Below, piece by piece: positions 41,391-50,441 of a stretch of 64,000 bases of DNA; position 1 is the stretch's first letter; every line of letters begins with the position of its first letter. The DNA is taken from assembly GCF_009770985.1 (NCBI RefSeq), contig NZ_WSRW01000002.1:1116001-1180000 (forward strand), read 5' to 3'. This DNA comes from Mucilaginibacter lacusdianchii. Its GTDB lineage: Bacteria; Bacteroidota; Bacteroidia; Sphingobacteriales; Sphingobacteriaceae. Both the position numbers and the translations under genes were made by a program. The notes below the pieces were generated by a model that did not search any database, was not told the DNA's origin, and saw nothing but the letters and a program-made list of their open reading frames with translations.

Positions 41391-41510
41391 TGTTACAGGG
41401 AATCGGCTAAATTCAATAATAACACAAGGGGGTAATAGACTGATCGTCCACGTTATGCGTGGGCATTGGTTTACCCTGTGTGTAGGTTCTTAGCCGTACC
41501 TCCTGTAACA
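41391..41510 (+). ncRNA. Highly folded leader RNA ahead of the alpha-CTD-like gene
   Basis: Nested complementary arms: TGTTACAGG (41391-41399) with CCTGTAACA (41502-41510); CGGCTAA (41404-41410) with TTAGCCG (41490-41496); ACACA and GGGTAA (41422-41435, with a bulge) with TTACCC-TGTGT (41471-41481); and the apical hairpin CCACG-TTATG-CGTGG (41448-41462). All stems are collinear and stack into one rod of about 120 nt. A rival pairing exists: GCGTGGG (41457-41463) can pair with CCCACGC (41523-41529), 11 nt before the ATG. This suggests a switch or attenuator, or a protein-bound RNA or cruciform. Confidence 0.55.
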
Positions 41511-41539
41511 GAAAACTGGTGACCCACGCTACTTTTTTT

Positions 41540-41833
41540 ATGGAACAGGTTAAAGAAAACATATTGACCATGCCCTTTGATCAACTGGGCTTAAGCAAAG
41601 AATGCTTGGAAAGTCTACGCGACATGATATTGACCATGCCCTTTGATCAACTGGGCTTAAGCAAAGAATGCTTGGAAAGTCTACGCGACATGAAATTGTA
41701 CTGCCTTCAGGAATTTATTGACAAAGGCTGGCAAAGTATGCGTGATACGGCGGGGTTCAATTACAGGCACTTCAATGAGGTTATTAAGCTCCTCAATGAA
41801 AAGGGGTTGTTACATTTAATGGAAAGCCGGTAA
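41540..41833 (+). CDS. Small RNA-polymerase alpha-CTD-like protein
   Basis: A 97-aa protein starting MEQVKENILTMPFDQLGL. Its last 70 residues follow the alpha C-terminal domain of RNA polymerase: LGLSKECLESLRDMKLYCLQ, then EFIDKGWQSM, a helix around FNYRHFNEVI and LLNEKGLLHL, matching the alpha-CTD order of helices that bind UP elements and activators. It lacks the alpha N-terminal domain. An in-frame 66-bp duplication repeats the first helix block. It could recruit or block polymerase at element promoters. The only plus-strand gene between the two RteC-type genes. Confidence 0.68.
   Translation: MEQVKENILTMPFDQLGLSKECLESLRDMILTMPFDQLGLSKECLESLRDMKLYCLQEFIDKGWQSMRDTAGFNYRHFNEVIKLLNEKGLLHLMESR
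41561..41692 (+). repeat. Perfect 2 x 66-bp tandem duplication inside the alpha-CTD-like gene
   Basis: Unit 1 is 41561-41626 and unit 2 is 41627-41692; all 66 bases are identical. The unit encodes 22 residues (ILTMPFDQLGLSKECLES plus LRDM) and keeps the frame. Identity at third codon positions shows the duplication is very recent. Confidence 0.97.
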
Positions 41834-41845
41834 TCAGGGTTTACA

Positions 41846-43027
41846 TCAGATATGGTAATGAAGGTTAATGTGCTGAATCATTTTTTCAAGCCATGCTTTG
41901 ACATTTTGCACAACCCGGTCGGGGAATGGCTTATTACTGAAATGATTGCGCATACTTTTTTTGGAAATATTATCGGTCCGCTCCGTTCGGATATGATTGG
42001 AGATAAATTCATAGAGGTAAGAATTAAACTTGGTGTAAATGACTTTCACCTCCAGCATCACCCGAAAGAAAAACATCAATTCTGCTAAAGTCACAGCCAC
42101 GTTGAAATAGAACCTGGACGGTGCTTCCGGGTTGGTTCCCTGGAAATGCTGAACCTGCAGCTTTTCCATTTGTTCCAGGTAGGCTAACTCAGTTTCCAGA
42201 CTTTCAACTACAGATAACTTTAAAGACTGAACTTTGGGATCATAGGGTAAATAGGCATCTACCCGAACCTGCCGGAACACTTTCAGCAGGTAAAGCAATT
42301 CCTGCTGCTGGTCCTGATAGCTCGCCTCTCCAAGCGTTATTTTTTCTATGTATTTAATGAAATAGGCGTAAATCTGGATGCTGTTAAACTCGTTGTACAC
42401 AAAAAGTTTTAAAAGTGCCAGTTCCCGGTTTTCTTCTTCGGTAAGTTCTTTCCATTTGATGATCGACCAGATCATGTTCAGCAGATAATCAAACTGCCGC
42501 CACGTTTTAATGACAAACTTTTCCGATGACTCCGTGGCATTTGCAAATTGCGTTAAAAGGAGTTTAAGTTCGGAATCAAGGGGATGCTCCTTTAAGAACT
42601 GCTCGAAATCTGCCCATATCTCCGGATGCTGATTTCTATAAGCTTTAATGTAATTGTCAGGCAGATTTTGTCCATCATCAAAATAGGCCGAAAAATGAGC
42701 CCTGATATGCTCCAACAATTGAAAAATCTCCGTGGTTAGCCATCCGGCAAAATCAGCCGTTCGCTGATGAACAATCATCTCGTGATTATATCCCTGATGT
42801 ATGCTGTTGAGGTAAACCAATTGAACCTGAAGATTGCTGATGTACTGTTTTTTCGAACTTTCGTCAGGTAACGTTTCCAAATCTGTTAATATTTCCCAGC
42901 GAATAGCCTGAAAGGATTGCTGAACAAAATTCTTTAAGTCTTCCATTTCCTGACGGGAAATCTCGTCAAAATTGTAACCTGTATACGTGCTTATAAATGC
43001 TTTGATCTGTGTAAATGCAGCGGCCAT
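41846..43027 (-). CDS. Large RteC-like protein
   Basis: A 393-aa helical protein counted from MAAAFTQIKAFISTYTGYNF. No motif is strong, but the C-terminal end (RTERTDNISKKSMRNHFSNK, VRNVKAWLEKMIQHI-like) resembles the ending found in RteC-family regulators of Bacteroidota, and its partner gene at 40.2 kb is a clear member. It may regulate the element or the nearby cargo. A palindromic operator-like site lies 79 bp upstream of its start. Confidence 0.5.
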   Translation of the reverse strand: MAAAFTQIKAFISTYTGYNFDEISRQEMEDLKNFVQQSFQAIRWEILTDLETLPDESSKKQYISNLQVQLVYLNSIHQGYNHEMIVHQRTADFAGWLTTEIFQLLEHIRAHFSAYFDDGQNLPDNYIKAYRNQHPEIWADFEQFLKEHPLDSELKLLLTQFANATESSEKFVIKTWRQFDYLLNMIWSIIKWKELTEEENRELALLKLFVYNEFNSIQIYAYFIKYIEKITLGEASYQDQQQELLYLLKVFRQVRVDAYLPYDPKVQSLKLSVVESLETELAYLEQMEKLQVQHFQGTNPEAPSRFYFNVAVTLAELMFFFRVMLEVKVIYTKFNSYLYEFISNHIRTERTDNISKKSMRNHFSNKPFPDRVVQNVKAWLEKMIQHINLHYHI

Positions 43028-43105
43028 ATTAATTAATAAATAAAGGTGCAAATAGTTAAACTGTCTCGTAATTGCCGTTATAGACTAATTTACAAAGTTG
43101 CTGCC

Positions 43106-43129
43106 AATTTTAGCACTTGTGCCAAAATT
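43106..43129. promoter_or_regulatory. Shared cargo operator, site 1
   Basis: AATTTTAGCAC-TT-GTGCCAAAATT, an 11-2-11 inverted repeat with one mismatched pair. It lies between the divergent RteC-like and Crp-family genes. The same arms recur exactly at 54107-54130 and in weaker form at 43960 and 57081. Confidence 0.6.
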
Positions 43130-43251
43130 AATTTATTGTATTAATTAATTTTTACAGAAAAATGCCGGTTTGGTTGAGATGGCATTTTTTCAGCCACCCG
43201 TTGCCACTTGACCTTGGTTTTTCATTTCCGGTTCTTTGTTGAAAAGTTGCC

Positions 43252-43833
43252 ATGATGATGATGAATACTTCTGCCTTTATCCAGCGATTAAACCAAACCA
43301 AAGCCTTGTCATTAAAACTGTCCAATCTGCTCATTGATGGTATGAGAATGAACAGGTTTGAGACCAATGAAATCTTTTTGTCGCCCGGCAATTATGCGTC
43401 AGCGCTCTACTTTATACAAACCGGATTGGTAAGGGGCTCCATAGAAGCGTCGGCAGACAAAATGACCACCTGGTTTAAAAAAGAAGGTGATCTGATCATT
43501 CCCGCAGGATTATTTAATCAGCATCCCAGCGAAGAATATTTCAACGCCGTAATCAAAACCACAGTCCTGCAATTGCCCCTCAAACATATCAATCAGGTTT
43601 TGGAGACGACCCCGGAATTCCGGGAACTCATCATCTTACTGTTGCTGGAATCCCTGGCAGAAGGACAGCAACGTGAAAAGCTGCTTAGAATGCCGGCAGC
43701 AAAAGACCGGTATAACTACCTGGCCAAGCATGAAGATTACATTCTTAAGCGCGTTCCGCATTATTTGATTGCATCGTATTTGAACGTTACTAAGGAGACG
43801 TTCAGCCGCCTTCATAAGGGATTGTCCTATTGA
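43252..43833 (+). CDS. Crp/Fnr-family transcriptional regulator
   Basis: A 193-aa regulator. A cyclic-nucleotide-binding fold covers residues 25-120 (NEIFLSPGNYASALYFIQTGLV, LIIPAGLFNQHPSEEYFNAV), followed by the dimer helix and a C-terminal HTH (PHYLIASYLNVTKETFSRLHK). The ligand pocket lacks the RxSE signature of true cAMP receptors, as is common in Bacteroidota members. Four consecutive ATG codons open the gene; the first is given. It reads toward the lanthipeptide cluster and may regulate it. Confidence 0.85.
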   Translation: MMMMNTSAFIQRLNQTKALSLKLSNLLIDGMRMNRFETNEIFLSPGNYASALYFIQTGLVRGSIEASADKMTTWFKKEGDLIIPAGLFNQHPSEEYFNAVIKTTVLQLPLKHINQVLETTPEFRELIILLLLESLAEGQQREKLLRMPAAKDRYNYLAKHEDYILKRVPHYLIASYLNVTKETFSRLHKGLSY

Positions 43834-43959
43834 TTTAAGTCAACGCTGGACTTAATATTCTTTGTTGAATAATATAACCAACATTGTTATTTAGAGATGG
43901 TATATCAATCAGGATGAATAATACTTGCCTTAACTTTACTAGTTTGTCACTGCTCCATC

Positions 43960-43983
43960 AATTTTAGCACCACTGCCATAATT
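43960..43983. promoter_or_regulatory. Shared cargo operator, site 2 (upstream of LanKC)
   Basis: AATTTTAGCAC-CA-CTGCCATAATT. The left arm is identical to sites 1 and 3; the right arm differs at two bases. It lies 133 bp before the LanKC start, in a 280-bp non-coding gap after the Crp-family gene. Confidence 0.5.
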
Positions 43984-44115
43984 GTTGATTTTCCGCAAAT
44001 TGGCTGTTGATCCAATCTGCAATTTTTAATACAGCAATCTAAGTTTTTGATATTGTAGGTCAACGCTTGCTGCCATAGTCCGCATGTAGCTTTACATCGT
44101 AGTCAGCAGCGTAAA

Positions 44116-46737
44116 ATGGAACCAGTTTTTTTCAACAAGAATGAGAGGACTTCGATTACCGAAGCAACGGCAAAGCAGGTAGCCCGGAAACAGGTCATTG
44201 ATTATGATGTGTTTTTCAGAGATCTGAAATTTGTGAATACAAATTCATTCCTCCTGTCAGGCGAAATACCCCATAGCATGACCTGGGTTCTTTACATCTC
44301 TGTCGTTAAGCAGCAGATCCATTCCTTACTGCCGCAAGTTCTATCTCTATTACCAACCCAGGAAGCGGCTATTATCATTCCTGAAAATAGCAACATCCAT
44401 ACGATGATTCTGGAGGGCGGTTTCGGTTATGCTCAAGCAGGAAAAGTTATCACGATCCTGACTGGTGCAAACCATCTGCAGCCTCTTGCCAAACGTCTCA
44501 TTGAAGTTACCGATGCCTATGCAGGTGTTGATGTGCCCACAGCGAAACACCTGGGAAGGTGCCTGTATACCGCTCCGGATCCGGAATATTACGGACCAAG
44601 AGATTTGCGGACTCTGGATTTGCAATGGCCCTTTGGCGCTATTAAAAAAGAACCCGATCATAGGTCGCCCAAATTTATGGCGGGTAAATATTTAATCACG
44701 CAGACCCTGAAATCTGATGTTAAAGGGAACGTTTTCAGAGGTATTTATTTCAAAAAGCCATTCCAACTGCAAAGTTGCCTGATCAAGCAGGGAAAAGTAA
44801 ACCAGTGCTTCGATGATTACGCAAGAACCATCCGGGAACGGCTGAATTGGCAATATCTCATGCAAAGCAGGTTGAGCAGCAGTATAGCTGTACCCGCTGC
44901 CTACGATTATTTTGAGACCGGTTATGAAACCTTTTTAGTAACGGAGTTCATTGAGGGAAAATCATTGCTGGATGTGCTTGCTGAGCTCCAGGAGGGAAAA
45001 TCCTGGTGCACCATCACGTCTCGGAATAAGCTGACCATGCTTAGCTTAATCATGCAGTGCATCAAAATCATATCGGATTTCCATCATGATGGCATTATTC
45101 ACCGGGATATCAGCCCCATGAACTTTATGGTGACACATAGCAGTCAGGTTTTTGCAATTGATATTGAATTGTGCTATGATGTTAACGCACAACAGCCACA
45201 ACCTGCCTTTAACTTGGGAACGCCGGGATATATGTCGCCATCCCAATCAGCACAGGCTGAACCCTGTTTCGAAGATGATATATACAGCATTGGCGGTTTA
45301 CTGGTGAAAGCCTTGACAGGTTTGGCACCTACCAAATTCTCCAATTCAGATACCGGCTTCTTCTTTCGTCAGCTCATGCACCATATTAAAAATGAGCGGC
45401 TGGTCCTATTGGTTCATCAATGCTTGAATAACAACCCTGCTGAAAGGCCGGGACTGGATTCTATCCATCATACGCTTTCCGTTTACTATTCTTTATTGCT
45501 GACAACGTCTGCGACCGTTGCAAGCTCAAAACCTGCTGAGGCTGGCCATGAACTGCTTCATTGGACGATCGGTAAAAGTTTTGAGGCATGCTGGAAGTCA
45601 CCGCTACTTGGAAAGCGACAGTTATGGTACGCCAAGCCGAATGAGGAAGAAGTACATGTATCCAACGAAGTAAAGAGTTTATCCTGGGAAGCTGATTTCT
45701 ATAACGGATCAGCGGGCATTTTATTTACACTGAACCGGGCTGATCATTTGGGATTCGACACCGCTGAATACGAACAAGTGTTTTTTGCTAATTATAATAC
45801 CGCCCTCGAGTATTATTCAGCACCTGAAAGCACCATAAACAGTGGTTTACTATACGGATCAGCAGGGTTTGCGGTGGTAATAGCGGCATTAATCAAAAAT
45901 GGCTTGTTGGAAAATACCATCAACCATTACCACCTCATCAATATCCTATTGAACCGGCCAAACAATGAACTCAACATCGCTCACGGTCAGGCTGGTCAGG
46001 GCGTTGCCCTGTTGATCTGTGCAGAATGGTTAAATTTTCCTAATCTGAAAGCAGGTGCAGCAACCCTGGCGCTAAATCTGATGAAAAGCCAGCTTAGGGA
46101 TGGCTCCTGGGAAATCGCTAAAACCGGTTCGCATGTCAAAGCCAAAGTAACCGGTCTTTTCCAAGGCATTAGCGGTATCATCTATTTCCTGCTGGCAAAT
46201 TACGAGGCTAATTATTGCGAACGAAGCAAGGCCGCAGCTGTAAAAGCACTGGACTGGCTAGGCAGGCAAAGGTGTAACAGCAATGGCTATGGAGTATGGA
46301 CGGTTAATGCCAGAAGTAAGGTCATTGATCCCTGGCTCGGCAATGGATTTACCGGGATTGCCTTTGTATTTCTGAAAGCCTACGAAGTATTAAAAGTACC
46401 GGCTTACCGGGAGATCGCCACCGAAGCATTGCTGAGCCACCCTCAGGAAATTGCCAGCAACTACCTGGGGCAGGCCGGCGGCCTCGCCGGTTTAGGAGAA
46501 GTATACCTGGAAGCATACCGGATCACGGGTGACGTGCAATGGCAGGAACGGGCCAGCCATATTGCCGGTCAGCTACTCCATAGTTCCAAGAACGAACTCG
46601 GTCAAAGCCTGTATTGGGTGGAAGGCAGTGAAACGATGCCAGCAGCCGGATTTATGAACGGCAGTAGCGGTATCCTGCATTTCCTGTTAAGGATCAGCCA
46701 GCCTCAAAAGGTGGGATTTCATCTATTCTCAATTTAA
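44116..46737 (+). CDS. Class III lanthipeptide synthetase LanKC-like
   Basis: An 873-aa enzyme with the three-part plan of LanKC. Residues 50-190 resemble the phosphoSer/Thr lyase region (TWVLYISVVKQQIHSLLPQV, GKVITILTGANHLQPLAKRL). Residues 205-440 are a protein kinase domain with HRDISPMNFM near 329 and the metal Asp in AIDIELC. Residues 510-870 are a LanC-type barrel with repeated GSAGI, AHGQAGQG, FQGISGI, GNGFTGIAF and NGSSGILHF turns. The Cys-Cys-His zinc ligands of LanC are absent, as in class III. It phosphorylates and dehydrates Ser/Thr and cyclises a peptide; the likely substrate is encoded 0.5 kb downstream. Confidence 0.82.
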   Translation: MEPVFFNKNERTSITEATAKQVARKQVIDYDVFFRDLKFVNTNSFLLSGEIPHSMTWVLYISVVKQQIHSLLPQVLSLLPTQEAAIIIPENSNIHTMILEGGFGYAQAGKVITILTGANHLQPLAKRLIEVTDAYAGVDVPTAKHLGRCLYTAPDPEYYGPRDLRTLDLQWPFGAIKKEPDHRSPKFMAGKYLITQTLKSDVKGNVFRGIYFKKPFQLQSCLIKQGKVNQCFDDYARTIRERLNWQYLMQSRLSSSIAVPAAYDYFETGYETFLVTEFIEGKSLLDVLAELQEGKSWCTITSRNKLTMLSLIMQCIKIISDFHHDGIIHRDISPMNFMVTHSSQVFAIDIELCYDVNAQQPQPAFNLGTPGYMSPSQSAQAEPCFEDDIYSIGGLLVKALTGLAPTKFSNSDTGFFFRQLMHHIKNERLVLLVHQCLNNNPAERPGLDSIHHTLSVYYSLLLTTSATVASSKPAEAGHELLHWTIGKSFEACWKSPLLGKRQLWYAKPNEEEVHVSNEVKSLSWEADFYNGSAGILFTLNRADHLGFDTAEYEQVFFANYNTALEYYSAPESTINSGLLYGSAGFAVVIAALIKNGLLENTINHYHLINILLNRPNNELNIAHGQAGQGVALLICAEWLNFPNLKAGAATLALNLMKSQLRDGSWEIAKTGSHVKAKVTGLFQGISGIIYFLLANYEANYCERSKAAAVKALDWLGRQRCNSNGYGVWTVNARSKVIDPWLGNGFTGIAFVFLKAYEVLKVPAYREIATEALLSHPQEIASNYLGQAGGLAGLGEVYLEAYRITGDVQWQERASHIAGQLLHSSKNELGQSLYWVEGSETMPAAGFMNGSSGILHFLLRISQPQKVGFHLFSI

Positions 46738-46742
46738 ACGAT

Positions 46743-47183
46743 ATGAAGAAGGAAGTAATACTCGACGTGATTGTGATGATCACCTTAATGATGTTCCTGT
46801 ACGCAGGTTTCAGCAAATATTTTGATTACGGGGCATTCAAGCGTGCCATGTACAATCAGCCTTTTCCGGAATGGCTAAGTCATTTGCTGATCGTCTCCCT
46901 GCCTCCCGTAGAGATTATAGCCGGGTTCCTTTTGCTACCGGAAAGAACAAGGAAAGCAGGGTTAATGCTCAGCCTGTTATTGATGACGGCCTTTACGCTG
47001 TATATCGCAGCCATATTGCTGCACTTTTTTCCAAAAGTTCCATGTTCCTGTGGCGGGGTTATCCGGCTGCTCACCTGGAATCAGCACCTGTATTTCAACC
47101 TATTTTTTTTAATTATCGACGGCTGGGGCTACCTGCTATCTAAAAGGGAAGCTGTTGGTTTGACCGTCCGATCAAACCACTAA
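46743..47183 (+). CDS. MauE/DoxX-like membrane protein
   Basis: A 146-aa protein with four membrane helices (about 8-28, 48-66, 76-96 and 117-137). It has YAGFSKYFDYGAFKRAMYNQPF and the CSCGG motif after the third helix, both typical of MauE-like DoxX proteins that help disulfide formation or redox transfer. It starts 5 bp after LanKC. In Bacteroidota these genes often sit beside small exported peptides and thioredoxins, as here. Confidence 0.75.
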   Translation: MKKEVILDVIVMITLMMFLYAGFSKYFDYGAFKRAMYNQPFPEWLSHLLIVSLPPVEIIAGFLLLPERTRKAGLMLSLLLMTAFTLYIAAILLHFFPKVPCSCGGVIRLLTWNQHLYFNLFFLIIDGWGYLLSKREAVGLTVRSNH

Positions 47184-47261
47184 AGATATTTCGCGCGAAA
47201 GCGGGTTAAAGCTGGTCCCGTCTGTAAAACCGGCCATTATTTAATTTAAATATTTAAAAAA

Positions 47262-47531
47262 ATGAAAACAGTAAAACTGGCCATGATGGCCCTAGCTGCA
47301 CTGAGCAGCATTGGAACTGCATTTGCCTTTAGCCCTGCCGCTAAGAAAAATGCAACTACTTATTATGCGGTGAAATCGAACGGTAGTTTTGTATGGCAAC
47401 CTCAACAGCCAAGCCGCCTCAGCTGTTTACCAACAGCCACGTCAGCTATTTGCACGATTACCACCGCTAATGCACCGGTAAACGGCCAAATTCCGGCTGG
47501 TCATGCGTCTACTATGCAAGTTTATAAGTAG
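47262..47531 (+). CDS. Small exported peptide (DUF6520-like), candidate lanthipeptide precursor
   Basis: An 89-aa peptide. Residues 1-22 form a signal-peptide-like leader (MKTVKLAMMALAALSSIG, then TAFAF). The rest is rich in Ser and Thr with exactly two cysteines, in SRLSCLPTATSAICTITT. This resembles the DUF6520 peptides that accompany MauE-like genes. Adjacent to LanKC, it has the Ser/Thr and Cys needed for lanthionine or labionin bridges. An intrinsic terminator follows at once, ending the operon. Precursor status is inference. Confidence 0.65.
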   Translation: MKTVKLAMMALAALSSIGTAFAFSPAAKKNATTYYAVKSNGSFVWQPQQPSRLSCLPTATSAICTITTANAPVNGQIPAGHASTMQVYK

Positions 47532-47538
47532 CAACACA

Positions 47539-47573
47539 TGAACGCCCATCGTGACAATCAGGATGGGCGTTCA
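47539..47573. terminator. Terminator between the convergent LanKC and SusCD-TlpA operons
   Basis: TGAACGCCCATC (47539-47550) and GATGGGCGTTCA (47562-47573) form a perfect 12-bp stem with an 11-nt loop, just past the peptide gene stop. A modest T-rich stretch follows. It can serve both convergent operons. Confidence 0.75.
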
Positions 47574-47645
47574 TTTGCTTTAAGAATTTAGTTTACTCTA
47601 TAAATTGCAAAGCTGTCTTTTATAACCAGAAAGCCTTAGGCAAAG

Positions 47646-49070
47646 TTATTGTAAATAGGTAGTAATTAGCTTTGTCAGATGTTCTCCATTATCCAGCCGT
47701 GGATCAGTTGTCACATTGCGGATTTTGTTGTCTTTATCAATTAACACCAGTGTAGGACAACCGTTAAGCTGATACTTTTGTACAACAATGTCATCCCAAC
47801 CTCTGCCATTGGTAAATAAATTAATGGTTGACGCAGAAGTATACTGGCCGCCTTTAACACTGTTTAAAAACATTGACATTTTTTCATCCAGGCAAATGGT
47901 GACGAAGTCAACCGGCTGTCCTTTAAATTTCGCCTCAATTTTCTCCAGGTACGGTTTAAGACGTACGCAATTCCCACAATAGGTAAACCAAAAGTCCAGT
48001 ACCACTACATGTCCTTTGAAATCAGATAACCTGACGGGCTTTCCCGCGGTATTGGTTAAAGCAAAATTATAAGCCGTCGCGCCTTCCACCCTGGATGCTA
48101 ATATACTCTTGATATATTTCTGATGATCTAAATTGGATACATACGACAAAGCATTTTTTATTGCTTCAACTGCGTCTGATGTAAAATCCTTTTGCTCATC
48201 AATAGCAGCTACCAATAGCTGCTCTCTGGTTACACCGGAATAATGGTCAATGACATAAGTAAGGTAATTCTTCAAGTGGAATGCATTTTTTGTCAATAAG
48301 CACGAATCTACTTTGTATTTATTCAACACGAATTGCAAATAAAAAAGGTTATACGGTTCCAATTCAAAATGGCAGGATAACAACTTTTTACGAGCCTCCA
48401 GGTATTTTCTTAATTGTGGCAACCCTTCGTATTTAGATGAATCCACATTCCCATAAATTCTCATTGAAAGCAATTCATAGATCCCCCCGATTTGCATTGA
48501 ATGTGTATTCAACAGTAAGAAGTTTTTCATTCTTTCATCCAGCAGGTGACTGTACTTAGCGATGAGTACATTTTGTTCCGCAGCAATAGAATCATCCATC
48601 AGAGAGCGATTTATCAAACGTGTAGCGGAAATATCAGACATTCTATTTCGGCTAAAAAACTTTGCCTGTATTTTGCGTAATTGATATTGAAGCTGAAATC
48701 CTGCCGACTTTTCACCCGAAACTATCAAGCTATCTTTAGTGATTTGTAAGTGAAGTTTTTCACCGGGTTCAACAATATAGTAGGTAAGGGTGGTACCCTG
48801 ATGGTGTTTGAAATAAATATTGGTAAACTGCGGGTAAGGTTTTGCGGCCCAGCTGAAATTAAACTGACCGTTTTTTACCCGGACATATTGTAAATCGGAA
48901 AACTGCTTTTCGCTGCTATATATCCCGTATTTGTAAATTCGAAGGCCTACGGAATCGCCTTCATTTAGAAAATAGGCCTTGCCGGAAATTTGAATGTTTT
49001 CAGCACTGGTGTTTGCAAACGCAAAAATACAGACGTAAAGAAATAGAGACGTTAAAATTATTTTTTTCAT
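47646..49070 (-). CDS. TlpA-type thioredoxin-fold protein
   Basis: A 474-aa exported or membrane-linked thiol oxidoreductase. Signal sequence IILTSLFLYVCIFAFANTS. The N-terminal 330 residues are a DUF4369-like helical region. The TlpA thioredoxin domain follows with the active site WFTYCGNC near residue 370 and the cis-Pro loop LNGCPTLVLIDKD. It is the last gene of the SusC-SusD-TlpA operon, convergent with the peptide gene. It may reduce or shuffle cysteines of an imported or exported peptide. Confidence 0.85.
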   Translation of the reverse strand: MKKIILTSLFLYVCIFAFANTSAENIQISGKAYFLNEGDSVGLRIYKYGIYSSEKQFSDLQYVRVKNGQFNFSWAAKPYPQFTNIYFKHHQGTTLTYYIVEPGEKLHLQITKDSLIVSGEKSAGFQLQYQLRKIQAKFFSRNRMSDISATRLINRSLMDDSIAAEQNVLIAKYSHLLDERMKNFLLLNTHSMQIGGIYELLSMRIYGNVDSSKYEGLPQLRKYLEARKKLLSCHFELEPYNLFYLQFVLNKYKVDSCLLTKNAFHLKNYLTYVIDHYSGVTREQLLVAAIDEQKDFTSDAVEAIKNALSYVSNLDHQKYIKSILASRVEGATAYNFALTNTAGKPVRLSDFKGHVVVLDFWFTYCGNCVRLKPYLEKIEAKFKGQPVDFVTICLDEKMSMFLNSVKGGQYTSASTINLFTNGRGWDDIVVQKYQLNGCPTLVLIDKDNKIRNVTTDPRLDNGEHLTKLITTYLQ

Positions 49071-49072
49071 GA

Positions 49073-50440
49073 TTATCTGATGTTTTGAGGTATGGGGTTA
49101 AAATTAAGTTCAGTGTCAGGTATAGGTAAGGCATACCTGGGATCATTGGGAGGCAGGCTGTAGGTTTGACCATTGATGTGCCGGTATAGGGTAATCGCGA
49201 AGCGACTTTCCTTGTTAAGTCGCCGGAGATCACTCCATCGCAGGCCCGTCAACACCAGCTCTTTTCTTCTTTCAACCAATATTTTGTTCAGCGCATCGTC
49301 TGCTGAAGTCGCTGTAAGCGGGACATATTTTCCTGTTGCCCATCTGGTGGTCAATAAACTATTTAAATCATTCATGGCGCTGGCCATATCATTCAGGCGT
49401 GCTTCACATTCTGCTTTAGTCAGTAAGATTTCATTGACGGAGATGGTGGCTGAAAGTGCGTTCTTATAATCATATTGGCTGTTGAACTCGATAGCTCCGT
49501 TGTCGTTATAAAAGAAGATGGAGGGTCTGAGGTCCCCTGAGGTACTGAATGATCTGTACAGGTTGGAATCGACCTGGGCCTGAAAGCTAGTATTTGTATA
49601 ACCTAATTGAGAGGCATGAAAAATTTCTTCCGGTGAAAATTTAGGGTATACAGGAAAGGCTGAAGGATTAAGCTTGTTGAAGTCCTGTAACTGGTTATAC
49701 AAGGCTAAGCAGTTTTTCGCGAATGTCAGCGATTCATTAAATTTGTCCATCACCAGATAAATCCGAGACAGTAAACCGAATACGGCTGCTTGTGAGGGCT
49801 GGGTTTTAACGGTTGGAACTGCAGGTAATAAAGGGGCAGCGGCGTTTAAGTCAGTAATGATCTGACTGTAGCATTCGCTGATGGTATTCCGTCCAACCTT
49901 TGCAGTCAGGTCAGGTTCCATAACCAGCGGAATTCCCAGGTCTTTAGAAGCACTTGCCGGATCATAAGGCAGCGCAAAAGTTTGCACCAGGTTGTAAAAA
50001 GCCATCGCCCGGAAAAACAAGGCCGAACCCTGTATAGTATTCACCTGCAGCTGCTGGTTTGCAGATGAGGAAATGGTAGGCAAAGTTTTTAAAATGATAT
50101 TGGCATAATAAACCTGTTGATAGGATCCACTCCAGTCCTGAACATTCGTATTAGCTGGATATATTTCTTTGGCCCATATGTAGGCATTCTTTCCAGTTGT
50201 GTAACTACTAACCCAAAGGGAGGTCGAGTTAAAATAATCATCCGTGGAAACCTCTCCCAATGAGGGGTAGTTTCTGTTAAACACATCCTCATTGTTGATC
50301 AGACTTTGTAAGTCGGCAATCGTTTTGGGGATTGCTAAAGCCTGATTAGGCTTGGTATCCAAAAAGTCGTCCTGCTTTTTACAGCCGATGAAAGCCGTTG
50401 CCAGTAGAATGACGATCATAAAACATGTATTCCTTTTCAT
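49073..50440 (-). CDS. SusD/RagB-family outer-membrane lipoprotein
   Basis: A 455-aa lipoprotein. The lipobox ATAFIGC places it on the outer membrane. It shows the SusD pattern: DFLDTKPNQALAIPKTIADL at the start, TPR-like helices with SALFFRAMAFYNLVQTFALPY and GIPLVMEPDL, and the conserved end NKILVERRKELVLTGLRWSDLRRLN. SusD lids open over a SusC channel to capture a ligand. Gene order SusC-SusD-TlpA with 1-2 bp gaps shows one operon. The ligand is unknown and may be a peptide, not a glycan, since no glycosidase is near. Confidence 0.92.
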   Translation of the reverse strand: MKRNTCFMIVILLATAFIGCKKQDDFLDTKPNQALAIPKTIADLQSLINNEDVFNRNYPSLGEVSTDDYFNSTSLWVSSYTTGKNAYIWAKEIYPANTNVQDWSGSYQQVYYANIILKTLPTISSSANQQLQVNTIQGSALFFRAMAFYNLVQTFALPYDPASASKDLGIPLVMEPDLTAKVGRNTISECYSQIITDLNAAAPLLPAVPTVKTQPSQAAVFGLLSRIYLVMDKFNESLTFAKNCLALYNQLQDFNKLNPSAFPVYPKFSPEEIFHASQLGYTNTSFQAQVDSNLYRSFSTSGDLRPSIFFYNDNGAIEFNSQYDYKNALSATISVNEILLTKAECEARLNDMASAMNDLNSLLTTRWATGKYVPLTATSADDALNKILVERRKELVLTGLRWSDLRRLNKESRFAITLYRHINGQTYSLPPNDPRYALPIPDTELNFNPIPQNIR

Positions 50441-50441
50441 G

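Noticed and set aside
41561..41692. CRISPR-like repeat
   Set aside because: Just two adjacent identical 66-bp units with no spacers and no cas genes; a coding duplication.
44116..46737. Serine/threonine kinase only, or class IV LanL
   Set aside because: A LanC-type barrel with repeated GxxG turns follows the kinase, and the Cys-Cys-His zinc ligands that LanL keeps are not visible.
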